From Paludibacter sp. (lineage in GTDB: Bacteria; Bacteroidota; Bacteroidia; Bacteroidales; Paludibacteraceae): a stretch of 64,000 bases of DNA. The notes under the pieces are model-generated. The model was not told the origin of the DNA. It saw only the letters and a program-made list of their open reading frames with translations, and ran no database searches. Every line of letters starts with the position of its first letter. Positions within the stretch are counted from its first letter, which is position 1. The DNA lies in the NCBI GenBank assembly GCA_024710005.1, contig JANJVQ010000007.1:49947-113946 (forward strand), written 5' to 3'. This document shows, in pieces, positions 44,053 through 53,337 of the stretch. Position numbers and translations under genes: made by a program.

Positions 44053-46677
44053 TTATTTTATCCAATGGATATATTTCGATGTTTTTCCATCAACAGTCAG
44101 CAGGTAAATCCCCGGTTCCAGCATTTTACTCAATAACCCGGCATTTGATGCCTGTGCTATAACGCGTCCTTCGGGTGATAAAATCATGATCTCAGCCGGA
44201 CTGTCGGAAGTTATTCTTACTTCCTTCCCGAAAGAATGAACGCTGATTTTCTTCCCTGTAACCCGGGGAACGTCCTGAAACGGGTTTACATCGTAGTGCA
44301 ACCAAAGCTTACGATATGCCGGATTAACAATACCGCCACCGGTTATCGTGATCAGTGCAGTCATGAGTCCCTGATTTTGAGGCGCCACCACTCTGACAGA
44401 CAAGACATCATCAACAATACCACTTTCAGGCATGAACCCGGTTTTTAAAAGCTGGATGTTGCTTCCTCCGCCACTAAGTTGTGCAGTCAGTCCGGAAGTG
44501 AGATTCCATCCTTTGAGGGAGAAATTAAACTCCTTTTCTTCCTCCGGGGCTATACTCCCCGCATTCCAGTTATGTCCTACTCCCACGTTAATAGTCGGGC
44601 CAGCTGACGGGTTCATCTCAATTTCACCCACGGTAATTCCATCACCTTCCGCTCCGGCATTGGATGAAACAGCAGCAAAATTTAAACGGTATGGTTGGTC
44701 CGATTGCCAGTTAAACTGCCTGATTGCATGCGTTGTGTAAGTGTTATTAAGTCCGAGCTTATGGTTATAAATGGTATCATTCCCTGCTATCACCATGAAA
44801 TTACGATTGTTATTATCAACACCAGCCTTAATCATACGTCCCCTGAATTGCAACTGGAAAGGTTCAGTATAATTAATTTCAGGAGAAATGAGTCTGGATG
44901 ACGCTCTTGTGCCGATGGCGGCGCTCAGGCGGCTGAATTCACCGGCTTTCTGCGCCGAAACAATCGACAAATCGTCTCCTTCCCAGCCCTGGTTATCTGC
45001 GTATTGCTCATTCAGTTCTTCGGAAGTTATATTGCCGGACGCAGGTGTAGTGCGGTTAAACGTTTCTCTGAACGAGGGTAAGACAGTCATTTCATTCACC
45101 GGCAATTCAACCTGTCGATTATCAGCGCGGTAATACATCTGATAGGTATTTGTTTCGGTGAGCCATCTTACCATTTCATCACGAAGTATGCCTGCAATGC
45201 TGACCTGTTCCGGCGTTGGTTCCGACAGTAAGTTATTACTTTCAACCTCATCATCGGTTATACAATACAATTCATAACGCTGCTGTTCATAATAGTAATG
45301 GAGTTTGTAAATTTTCCCTTCCACACGACCATTCACAGTTGTTGTTGGCGACAAACGCGTATCGAGATACCCGGGGAAATGCCAGCGTATAAAACTGCGT
45401 TTCAAAGTATCAGCCACACCAAACAATACCGGAGCAAAAGATTCACCATCCAGAATTTGCTGAGAGGAATCGGGTACAGTTGCCCCTGCTACATCAGCTA
45501 ATGTGGGGAGAAAATCGATTACATGAATCCGCTCTTGCGTCACAGTGCCGGCAGTGATTTTACCGGGATATCTTACCGCCATTGGCACCCTGATACCTCC
45601 TTCATGAAACATCCCTTTTTCACCTCTTAAAGGTGTGTTATAATGAGTTCCACCTACACCCCCATTATCGGAAGTGAAAATTACGAGGGTATTCTCCACC
45701 ATGGAGTCCGACTTGTCCCCATCACCGTCAGGGTCCTCGAGTGCAGCCAGTATCCGACCCACCGATTGGTCGAGTTGCTCTGTTAATGCCGCGTATTTAT
45801 AGTTGGTGTGCCGGGAATCGAGGGTAGTCCGGCTGCTGTACTTATCATATAAATCCTCCCTGCTTACGATGGCAGAATGGATGGCGTGAAAACTCACCCA
45901 CATGCAAAAAGGATGGTCTTTATTCGCAGCAGCGATTTGATCAATTACACAATCCGCGATAGCATCCGTGAAGTGTTTGGGTTTATTCAGCATTACATCC
46001 GGGTTATTTCCATTGGCAAAGGGTTTCAGATTTTTATTGATATATTCCTGCGTATAAGGCATTGCATACGAATCATAAGCCGGTTCATTAAATATCCACT
46101 TCCCCTTGTAATTGTATGCTAAATAATTACTCAGGTCCTGTCCGTCCCGTATGACTTTTTTCCCCGTCGAAAAATCATGATCAAAACCATGATCGGCATT
46201 CAGGTCACCACCCCACCCATGCACTTTTCCAAATATATAGTTTTTATATCCTACCGTTCGCAATATTTCTGCAAAAGTGAGAGATGAGCTTTTTATATTG
46301 TTGTTCTGTACCGGCGGAACAATTAGCGTGGCATTGGCATCACCGCCGCTTCTGTCAAGCGACCCCACATTAAACACACCGGTTCGGGTAGCATATTGTC
46401 CGGTCAGCAGGGCCGCCCGGGTAGGTGCACTATTTTGTTGGGTATAGGCACGGGTAAAAACTCTCCCTTCGTTGAAAAACCGGTCAACATTGGGTGTCTG
46501 GTGATTTTTGGAGCCCCGGTTATCTGTCCCGACAGGAGAAGAAATATCATTCCATCCCAGATCATCAGCAAAAAGAATGAGAATATTAGGTTTTACAACC
46601 GGTTCAACGCCGACAACCGGAACAGCTACCGACACGCCTGTTGAGAGTACAAAGTATTTCACCAATTTACTTTCCAT
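44053..46677 (-). CDS. Sulfatase (S1) with C-terminal T9SS sorting domain
   Basis: 874 residues from ATG 46677; the open frame starts two codons earlier with a GTG at 46683. Signal peptide about 1-24. The sulfatase domain (about 28-530) has ILILFADDLGWND, modification site S-A-P-T-R (Ser83 from this start) with ALLTGQYATRTG, FCMWVSFHAIHS and FTSDNGGVGG. Residues about 545-690 form a beta-sandwich, about 690-790 an Ig-like region, and the last 75 a T9SS domain (VHSFGKEVRITSDSPAEI to SKYIHWIK). Predicted surface-exposed sulfatase. It starts 6 bases after the stop of the large clan GH-A gene. Confidence 0.92.
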   Translation of the reverse strand: MESKLVKYFVLSTGVSVAVPVVGVEPVVKPNILILFADDLGWNDISSPVGTDNRGSKNHQTPNVDRFFNEGRVFTRAYTQQNSAPTRAALLTGQYATRTGVFNVGSLDRSGGDANATLIVPPVQNNNIKSSSLTFAEILRTVGYKNYIFGKVHGWGGDLNADHGFDHDFSTGKKVIRDGQDLSNYLAYNYKGKWIFNEPAYDSYAMPYTQEYINKNLKPFANGNNPDVMLNKPKHFTDAIADCVIDQIAAANKDHPFCMWVSFHAIHSAIVSREDLYDKYSSRTTLDSRHTNYKYAALTEQLDQSVGRILAALEDPDGDGDKSDSMVENTLVIFTSDNGGVGGTHYNTPLRGEKGMFHEGGIRVPMAVRYPGKITAGTVTQERIHVIDFLPTLADVAGATVPDSSQQILDGESFAPVLFGVADTLKRSFIRWHFPGYLDTRLSPTTTVNGRVEGKIYKLHYYYEQQRYELYCITDDEVESNNLLSEPTPEQVSIAGILRDEMVRWLTETNTYQMYYRADNRQVELPVNEMTVLPSFRETFNRTTPASGNITSEELNEQYADNQGWEGDDLSIVSAQKAGEFSRLSAAIGTRASSRLISPEINYTEPFQLQFRGRMIKAGVDNNNRNFMVIAGNDTIYNHKLGLNNTYTTHAIRQFNWQSDQPYRLNFAAVSSNAGAEGDGITVGEIEMNPSAGPTINVGVGHNWNAGSIAPEEEKEFNFSLKGWNLTSGLTAQLSGGGSNIQLLKTGFMPESGIVDDVLSVRVVAPQNQGLMTALITITGGGIVNPAYRKLWLHYDVNPFQDVPRVTGKKISVHSFGKEVRITSDSPAEIMILSPEGRVIAQASNAGLLSKMLEPGIYLLTVDGKTSKYIHWIK

Positions 46678-46683
46678 GAACAC

Positions 46684-49600
46684 TTATTTTTTAATTATTT
46701 TTTGCCGGGACACACCAGCGTAATCGTCCATCTCCACAATCAGGAGACCGCTGTCGCAGTCAGCTACGTTAATTTCAGTCCCCTCTCCGCTTTTCAGCAA
46801 ACGCCCCGTACTGTCGAAAATCCGGTACGCGGTATGGGTCGAATTCCCGTGACTACGGATATACAAACGTTCGCCCACCGGATTCGGATATAACTTGTAT
46901 GTTTCTTCTGTCAACTTATCAAGTCCCGTAATTCCATTGATGCTCTTCTCGACCGTTGCAATCATAGAATAGAACTGGCTTTCACTAACCTGATTCACGG
47001 CTTTTACGCGGTAATAATGAACTCCGGCGCTTCGGGCAGTATAGTCGGTAAACTCATTCCCTTCAACAGCCGAACCAACCAGCTGATAATTATTTTCGTT
47101 CCAGGGTGTCGGGCAATAATACACGTTGAATTTCGCGTTGTGTGTCGAGTCCGACGGCGTCCATGCTACACGTACAGCTCCGGTTGATTTTTCAGACGCA
47201 TTCACTAAATAAGGAGGCCATGGCCTATTGACAAGGGGTTTAGCCATTATTTCCGTTGAAGCATTACTCTCGCCGGAGCCATTATAGGCCGTTACAGAAA
47301 AATAGTACGGCTGGTTGTTTTGCAGTTTTCTGAATACATATCCGGTAATATTTCCGGCATCGATCTCCGAAGTATACACCCCGGCTGAAGTACCGTATCG
47401 CACGCGATAACCATTGGCATAAGGCACACTTTCCCAATGAATGGCAATACGACCGGCATCTTCGTGTTTATAATTGATAACAGGAGTGGCCGGAGCAACT
47501 GTCCGGGTGGAGATTTCATTAGAGAACTGACTTTCACCCGTTGCGTTGACGGCTTTAACCGCGAAATAATAGGTGGTAGCAGGCGCCAGTCCTGTGATTT
47601 CAGCAATATTACCGGCTGCTACAATTGACTGAGTATAATTTCCGGGTGAAGTTCCATAACTGACCGTGTAACTATCCGCTATATCCCTTTTCCACCATTG
47701 TAATAACACCGCGTTTTGCTTGTGTTCAACATGGTAAATGCGGGTGGGTAGCGGTGCAGGTAACGCATCGTTTTCTTTTTTCCATTCAACACGGGTTACA
47801 GAATAGGGTTTTATTTGCAGTTCACCGGCTTGCATGCTGTCGACCACTGTTGCAGAAACACTTTGAGCAGGGTTCTCATTCGTAAAATACTCAACATATA
47901 CTTGCTTGTCTAACAGATTTCCATCCATCAAAATACTGACATCGTGTGGGTAAGCTGTCTTGTTGGTAATGAGTAAATAATCACGGTCGTTCATTCCTTT
48001 GTAGGAAGTAGCATAAATTGCCGGTATTGTACCCCCATCGCGTTTGGTTACCGTTTCTGTATTATCATGCGTGGTTTTCCAACTGAAACTACTGTTTTTG
48101 AATACTTTATTTACCAGATAATGACCATACCCTTCACTGTCGATAAAATAACCGGTCTCCAGCAAGTCAGCGTTCAATGGAGTTTGATTTTCCCAGGCGG
48201 CCATTATTTCAGTCTGGTACTTATTTACAGGTTTAAAAGCACTGGCAATGTGATGTTTTCCTATCATAGAGGCCTGTATCTGTTGGGATAAACGCATAAA
48301 ATACTCCGCGACATAAATACCTCCATAATTTGTATTACCCAGCGCATCATTCCAGACACCGAATTCAGGAATCATGAGTTTTGCATTCGGCCAACTGTTA
48401 TTCACCATACTGTTGAAATAACTGTTGTTCGTATTGTTATCCAGCGCTTTATTCGCGGTAATAAAACCATCGTAGAACTCAGCATCTGCATTCCGGTGTG
48501 TTGGATAGGCATGAATAGAAACGTGATCCCAGAAACGACCTTTATTGTTTTGATAGGATTTAATTTGAGAGGCAAAAGTAGAATTCCCCCAGTTCCAGCC
48601 ATAACTGAGCGCCAGATTAGCATCCGGAAAAACCGATTTAATCGAATCGGCAATTTCTTTCATCTTGGCGGCATAGTCTCCCCCGTCGTTCCAGATGTGT
48701 CGACGTGGCGGGACAAAAAAATTCGGTTCATTACAAAACTGCCAGCTATCAACTATTACGTGGTTGTTTTTGCAGAAACGTGCAAATTGAGCCGCTTTGT
48801 GGGCAGATTCATAAAAACCATTCCAGGTAACTACGATTTTAGTTCCCGTTTCTCCACACAGGCGGACAAAATCATAGAACCGGTGTGCCCCTTTACCCTC
48901 CATCCATTTATACAATGACGGGATAGATGAGAAATCGTCCTGCGAACCATCATCACCACCTGTGCCCGGATTACTCGAAGTTCCTTCGAACCACTGTAAT
49001 TCGTATTGGCCGGTATGAATATCAAAATAATCACCTGAAGTTCCGGAGAAATAGCGAAGAAAACCCGGGTTCATTTTTTTTACCCCTTCTCTGAATTCAG
49101 GATGTGTATAGGTCCACGGGCCATCAGCAATACGCATGTTGAAACCAGCAAAACCTTCATTCAGAGGAATACCCTGTTGCGTATTAATCGTTATTTTCAC
49201 TTCTCCACTGTTGACTTTCCCGGGGAAATCGGCGACTGCCTGCTCGACTGTAGCCGTAAGTGTCGCAATTGTTCCTGCATCAGCATTGGGGTCTGATAAA
49301 ACAGCAGTTGCATCTGTCAGCAATTGCAGAAATTCATGAAAAACAGTTTCGGTATATTTACCGGTTTCTTCTCCTATTTTAGCATTCAGCAATAATTGTT
49401 CTCCCTGCGCGATGCTGTTCAGCAAATTACCTCTGCCCGAAGGGACTATCCAGCCGTTAACTCGAACCTTCTCTACTGTCCAGTATTCTACCTCTGCCGG
49501 CGAGCCTTTTCTGTTTACACTGATGGTGAAATACTGTCTGTTTGCAAATACCAGGTTATCGGTTATAGTAGTCGTTTTAAATAACACAACGGGAACCTGA

Positions 49601-50070
49601 TCTCCATATATTCCACGGCCGGTAAAGACAGTAAAGTCCTCCCGTCCCACTTCGATGCCTGTTGCATCACGCGACAGATCTCTGAAAACAGCCATCCTGT
49701 TCAGACAAGACTGATTCAGGACACCACTACCGGCATGTAATATCTCATAATTTTTGAGAACTATCTCATACCCGTTGTCCGGTAAGATATCGAACAACAA
49801 TCCCATATTTTTATAGGCGATTGTATTCGAGTTAGCATTTATCCTGATCCAGTAACGACCATTTAATGTAAGACCTTCTGCTGCCGATTTGGATGTCATT
49901 TCGGAGACCTGTAATTGAGTAAGCCCTTCGATATTTGCCTGACGGCTTTGATTGTTGAAATCATAGGTCACACAAAAATCAGGAAGGTTAAGTAACTCAT
50001 CAGCAGCCTGAAGTCGGACTACGGCACACAGAGAAACCAGTAAAATAAAAATGGGACTGATTCTTAACAT
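46684..50070 (-). CDS. Large secreted clan GH-A glycoside hydrolase with fibronectin III repeats and T9SS domain
   Basis: 1128 residues, signal peptide about 1-22. Residues 25-290 are a beta-rich region plus a short helical segment. The TIM barrel (about 295-680) has GFAGFNMRIADGPW, FLRYFSGTSGDYFD, the acid/base Glu448 in QFCNEPNFF and nucleophile Glu569 in MIPEFGVW, the clan GH-A pattern. It recalls GH39/GH51/GH79-type enzymes, but I cannot assign a family. Three FN3 domains follow (about 775-1045, repeating YYFAVKAVNATGESQFSNEI-like segments) and a T9SS domain (YKLYPNPVGERLYI to QKIIKK). Substrate unknown, probably the same glycan as the sulfatases. Own -7 element upstream. Confidence 0.85.
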   Translation of the reverse strand: MLRISPIFILLVSLCAVVRLQAADELLNLPDFCVTYDFNNQSRQANIEGLTQLQVSEMTSKSAAEGLTLNGRYWIRINANSNTIAYKNMGLLFDILPDNGYEIVLKNYEILHAGSGVLNQSCLNRMAVFRDLSRDATGIEVGREDFTVFTGRGIYGDQVPVVLFKTTTITDNLVFANRQYFTISVNRKGSPAEVEYWTVEKVRVNGWIVPSGRGNLLNSIAQGEQLLLNAKIGEETGKYTETVFHEFLQLLTDATAVLSDPNADAGTIATLTATVEQAVADFPGKVNSGEVKITINTQQGIPLNEGFAGFNMRIADGPWTYTHPEFREGVKKMNPGFLRYFSGTSGDYFDIHTGQYELQWFEGTSSNPGTGGDDGSQDDFSSIPSLYKWMEGKGAHRFYDFVRLCGETGTKIVVTWNGFYESAHKAAQFARFCKNNHVIVDSWQFCNEPNFFVPPRRHIWNDGGDYAAKMKEIADSIKSVFPDANLALSYGWNWGNSTFASQIKSYQNNKGRFWDHVSIHAYPTHRNADAEFYDGFITANKALDNNTNNSYFNSMVNNSWPNAKLMIPEFGVWNDALGNTNYGGIYVAEYFMRLSQQIQASMIGKHHIASAFKPVNKYQTEIMAAWENQTPLNADLLETGYFIDSEGYGHYLVNKVFKNSSFSWKTTHDNTETVTKRDGGTIPAIYATSYKGMNDRDYLLITNKTAYPHDVSILMDGNLLDKQVYVEYFTNENPAQSVSATVVDSMQAGELQIKPYSVTRVEWKKENDALPAPLPTRIYHVEHKQNAVLLQWWKRDIADSYTVSYGTSPGNYTQSIVAAGNIAEITGLAPATTYYFAVKAVNATGESQFSNEISTRTVAPATPVINYKHEDAGRIAIHWESVPYANGYRVRYGTSAGVYTSEIDAGNITGYVFRKLQNNQPYYFSVTAYNGSGESNASTEIMAKPLVNRPWPPYLVNASEKSTGAVRVAWTPSDSTHNAKFNVYYCPTPWNENNYQLVGSAVEGNEFTDYTARSAGVHYYRVKAVNQVSESQFYSMIATVEKSINGITGLDKLTEETYKLYPNPVGERLYIRSHGNSTHTAYRIFDSTGRLLKSGEGTEINVADCDSGLLIVEMDDYAGVSRQKIIKK

Positions 50071-50082
50071 TACAATAAACTA

Positions 50083-50090
50083 CAAATTTA
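50083..50090 (-). promoter_or_regulatory. Candidate -7 element for the GH-A gene and followers
   Basis: The minus strand reads TAAATTTG (TAnnTTTG), 12 bases upstream of the ATG at 50070. Confidence 0.45.
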
Positions 50091-50102
50091 TTTCAGGCAT
50101 AA

Positions 50103-50190
50103 AACGGCATGAAAAGCTTGCCGTTGCAAGTAGGTAAAAACAGGACCACCCCTCATCCTGAGAAAAAAACTAAAGAAGAAGGGTGGCCTG
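50103..50190 (-). terminator. Two hairpins downstream of the beta-helix gene
   Basis: A stem at 50141-50151/50181-50190 (CAGG-CCACCC with one bulge) is followed, in transcription order, by a 7-base stem at 50103-50109/50119-50125 (AACGGCA/TGCCGTT). They separate the beta-helix gene from the GH-A gene. T-runs are weak. Confidence 0.5.
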
Positions 50191-50197
50191 AAAGAAT

Positions 50198-51589
50198 TTA
50201 TTTAACCAGCACCTTTTCAGATAATGTGCTTGTCCGGATTACATAAGCTCCGGCAGGGAGTGAAATGTCAACCTGTGTTGTGTTGTTGTAGGTGGCAATT
50301 CTGGCGCCTACTAAATTGAATATTGAAATATTTTCCGGCTGATTGGCAGAGATACTTAACTGACCACGGACACTTCTGATGTTTAGACCGGAAGCTTTTA
50401 ATTCATCCACACCGCTTGTCAGTCGGTTCAGATATTTAACCCCGTTTTCATCCGTATATACTTTCGGCAAATCACCATCCATTTCAAAATCAACCTGAGG
50501 AGATGTGTAAGTCAGGCTATTGTCAATCATAACAGTTCCCGGTATTTCAGTCACATCAGCATCAATCAGTGTTTCAGTTTCTCCTTCAACTGTTCTTTCG
50601 AAATTTCGAACCGCATTGAAAATGGCATTCTCAACAACAGGAGCAAATATATTGTTATAATACAAATCGCAATCTGCCGAACTGCTCCGTCGATTACCTA
50701 CTGAAATCACATTCTTGATTAAAACAGATACTGAATCAGCACCCAGCTTGGATTTGACAGCAATCAACGGGTGTGTTTTATCTAAATCACCTGCAATAAG
50801 TTTATTATTAACTAAGTAAACATTCTCAACCACAAGAGATCTTGCCCTGTCATTTAATGCAACGATAGCTCCTTGTTGAGAATTATTATCTGTACCAGTT
50901 CCATTTGTACCAATATTTATCGCATTGAAAATATTGTTCATGAATGTAGTATTTGTAACTTCACAAGCACCTGTTGTGATTCTTATCAAACCATTGAATC
51001 CATTATTGTTAAAAACGCCACAATCTTCAACAAAACAATGATCTAATTTAACTAATAACAGCGAATCATTTCCTTGTACCTGGATAATTGCCCCCGCACG
51101 GGCAAGAACATTTTTAAAGTTACAATTGCGAAAAGTAAACTGCTGATTTTTACCGTCTGCATTGATCACTCCACCCCCATTTGCATTGTTATAACCCATG
51201 GTTTCAAATGTCATCTTTTCAAGGGTCAAACTGAGGTTGTCTGAATTTGCATTGAGCTGGAAAAGTCTGTTTGCATTCGATGTAACCCATCCTTCAGTAC
51301 CGGGTAACGTGAATGTTGTCGTTTCTTTTCTTTTCACGATGGTTTTGTCAGCACCAGCCCCGGTAATGGTAATATTTTTACCTGAAATAGCTGTTAATGT
51401 AGCAGATTCAACATAGGTACCTTCAGCAACATTGATGGTAATATCTGTTGCCGTTTCAACAGCCGCCGCATCCCATGCTGCTTTCAGGGTCGTAAAAGTC
51501 TTATCAGGACCGACTTCCATCACTACCTGGGCATTCGTCCCAATTAAAATCAGCGCAATAGCGCAAAGCAATAAAGTAATTTTTTTCAT
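50198..51589 (-). CDS. Secreted beta-helix protein (pectinesterase/pectate-lyase-like fold) with T9SS domain
   Basis: 463 residues, signal peptide about 1-20 (ILIGTNAQ). It begins VMEVGPDKTFTTLKAAWDAA, the usual opening of pectinesterase-like right-handed beta-helices, with ITINVAEGTYVE next. The helix runs to about 380 (ITGAGADKTIVKRKE, FRNCNFKNVLARAGAII, VTNTTFMNNIF). The end (ISIFNLVGARIATYNN to TLSEKVLVK) is a T9SS domain. Catalytic residues of pectin methylesterases are not recognisable, so activity is open. It lies between a sulfatase gene (with a terminator between) and the clan GH-A gene. Confidence 0.82.
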   Translation of the reverse strand: MKKITLLLCAIALILIGTNAQVVMEVGPDKTFTTLKAAWDAAAVETATDITINVAEGTYVESATLTAISGKNITITGAGADKTIVKRKETTTFTLPGTEGWVTSNANRLFQLNANSDNLSLTLEKMTFETMGYNNANGGGVINADGKNQQFTFRNCNFKNVLARAGAIIQVQGNDSLLLVKLDHCFVEDCGVFNNNGFNGLIRITTGACEVTNTTFMNNIFNAINIGTNGTGTDNNSQQGAIVALNDRARSLVVENVYLVNNKLIAGDLDKTHPLIAVKSKLGADSVSVLIKNVISVGNRRSSSADCDLYYNNIFAPVVENAIFNAVRNFERTVEGETETLIDADVTEIPGTVMIDNSLTYTSPQVDFEMDGDLPKVYTDENGVKYLNRLTSGVDELKASGLNIRSVRGQLSISANQPENISIFNLVGARIATYNNTTQVDISLPAGAYVIRTSTLSEKVLVK

Positions 51590-51630
51590 ACAACTTAGTA
51601 TTAATGTTTAACATAGAATTTTCATACACA

Positions 51631-51638
51631 CAAAAATA
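51631..51638 (-). promoter_or_regulatory. Candidate -7 element for the beta-helix gene
   Basis: The minus strand reads TATTTTTG (TAnnTTTG), 41 bases upstream of the ATG at 51589 and downstream of a terminator, consistent with a new transcription start. Confidence 0.5.
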
Positions 51639-51676
51639 AGTTGTTAAAAACTTTCACAGGTAGTAATATTTAATCA

Positions 51677-51709
51677 AATAGGGCAGGTAATTTAGTCACC
51701 TGCCCTATT
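51677..51709 (-). terminator. Terminator after the sulfatase at 51715
   Basis: A perfect 12-base stem (AATAGGGCAGGT/ACCTGCCCTATT) with a 9-base loop, five bases after the sulfatase stop on the minus strand; TTTGATT follows. Confidence 0.75.
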
Positions 51710-51714
51710 CAAAA

Positions 51715-53136
51715 TTATTGTTCTATGATTCCCATCGGTCTTCTGTTACTTCCGGGGCTATTTGTTAAATCATCCCCCAGATCATTTCTGGCTTCACTAA
51801 CCAGCTTCATGAGTTCTTCAACGACTTCAGGATATTTCTCCTGAACGTCATATCTTTCTCCCGGGTCGCGGCGTAAATCATATAAAGCCATTTCAACCGG
51901 CGTTTGCTCATTTACTTTACCGGGATTCCCATCTGATCCTGGTAAAAATTCTTCATAACTTCTGCCTTTATGCGGAAGTACAAGCTTGAACCTGTGATTT
52001 CTCACTGCCTCCAGATTATTCTTCCGGTAATAATAAAGGAAATGCTGTCGGGGTCTGGCATTTTTATCACCTTTCAATAAAGGAAAAATATTAACGCCAT
52101 CTATTTTCTTTTCGGGCAATGCAGCCTGACTGATGTGCGCCAGGGTTGGCAAAAAGTCGATGGTTGATGCCAATTCATTACAAATAGTACCAGCCTGAAT
52201 CTGCTGCGGCCAGCGCATGATGCAGGGCACCCGCTGTCCACCTTCGAAACTCGTTCCTTTTCCTTCGCGTAACCCACCGGTTGAACCGCCATGATTGCCA
52301 TAGTTGAGCCACGGTCCATTGTCGGACGTGAAAATAACCAGGGTATTTTGATCAATTTTATGCTTCCTGAGGGCTTTCAGGATTTCTCCTACGCTCCAGT
52401 CAATCTCCATCATCACATCGCCATACATACCCTGTTCGCTTTTCCCTTTGAATTTTGATGACACATGCAAGGGTACATGCGGCATCGGATGTGCCAGATA
52501 CAAGAAGAAGGGTTTGTTCTTATGACGCCCGATAAAATCAACCGAACGTGCTGTAAACGCTGTGGTAAACTCCTCCTGATCTTCGTGCCGAACAGCGTAT
52601 TTTGCAATCTCATTTCCATCAAAAACCGGTAGCGGCTGATGCTTAACACGCAGATTTAGCGACCACATGTCATTTGAATACGGAATCCCGTAATACTCAT
52701 CAAACCCATGCTGCAAAGGCAGAAATTGCCGATGGTCACCCAAATGCCATTTCCCGAATGCAGCGGTTGCATATCCTTTCTTTTTCAACACTTCAGCAAT
52801 GGTTTCTTCTTCTGCGTTAATCCCGGTTTGGCTGTTGGGACGCAAGGCGCCGGCAAAACCAATGCGATTTGGATAGCAACCTGTCAGCAAACCTGCCCGC
52901 GATGCACTGCTCACCGCTTGCGCCGAATAAAACGAGGTGAAACGAATGCCTTCATTTGCCATCCTCGTAATATTGGGTGTATGATAACCTGTTGCACCGG
53001 TCTGTTCCAAATCACCATTTCCCATATCATCTAAGAAGATTATGATGAAATTGGTTGGCTTGGACTCCTTTGCAGTGGCTTGCTGTAAAGCAAGCGAAGT
53101 GCAAACCAGTGCTGTTGTTCTAATGATTGTATTCAT
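51715..53136 (-). CDS. Sulfatase, S1 family (arylsulfatase A-like)
   Basis: 473 residues, signal peptide about 1-22. Motifs: IIIFLDDMGNGDLEQTG, modification site S-S-A-S-R (Ser76, with Ala instead of Pro at the third position), AGLLTGCYPNRIG, AFGKWHLGDHRQFLPLQHGF, YLAHPMPHVPLH, VIFTSDNGPWLNYG and MALYDLRRDPGERYDVQ. The S/C-x-A-x-R form is a recognised variant of the sulfatase signature. No T9SS tail. It follows a 201-base gap containing strong palindromes and precedes a terminator, so it may be transcribed as its own unit. Confidence 0.93.
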   Translation of the reverse strand: MNTIIRTTALVCTSLALQQATAKESKPTNFIIIFLDDMGNGDLEQTGATGYHTPNITRMANEGIRFTSFYSAQAVSSASRAGLLTGCYPNRIGFAGALRPNSQTGINAEEETIAEVLKKKGYATAAFGKWHLGDHRQFLPLQHGFDEYYGIPYSNDMWSLNLRVKHQPLPVFDGNEIAKYAVRHEDQEEFTTAFTARSVDFIGRHKNKPFFLYLAHPMPHVPLHVSSKFKGKSEQGMYGDVMMEIDWSVGEILKALRKHKIDQNTLVIFTSDNGPWLNYGNHGGSTGGLREGKGTSFEGGQRVPCIMRWPQQIQAGTICNELASTIDFLPTLAHISQAALPEKKIDGVNIFPLLKGDKNARPRQHFLYYYRKNNLEAVRNHRFKLVLPHKGRSYEEFLPGSDGNPGKVNEQTPVEMALYDLRRDPGERYDVQEKYPEVVEELMKLVSEARNDLGDDLTNSPGSNRRPMGIIEQ

Positions 53137-53177
53137 ACTTAATTATGTGATCAGTTAACAAGCGGAAATGTTTACAT

Positions 53178-53242
53178 TGAACGATGTACATCGTTCAGGC
53201 ATAACGTAAGGTTATGTCACGACACAACGTAACGTTACGTCA
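53178..53242. repeat. Cluster of palindromes between a sulfatase gene and the GH5-like/mutarotase fusion
   Basis: A perfect 20-base palindrome (TGAACGATGTACATCGTTCA, 53178-53197), a CATAAC-5-GTTATG inverted repeat (53200-53216) and a perfect 14-base palindrome ACGTAACGTTACGT (53227-53240). The last two sit in 17-base direct repeats (53203-53219 and 53226-53242, two differences, 23-base period). No -7 element was seen in this 201-base gap. Confidence 0.7.
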
Positions 53243-53337
53243 TGGCACGACGAGGCTTTACGTTTAATCTATGCATCGGGCGTCTCAAATCAGACTTTAT
53301 ACAGTGTTCTGCTTCCACGACATTAGGAGAAGCTATT

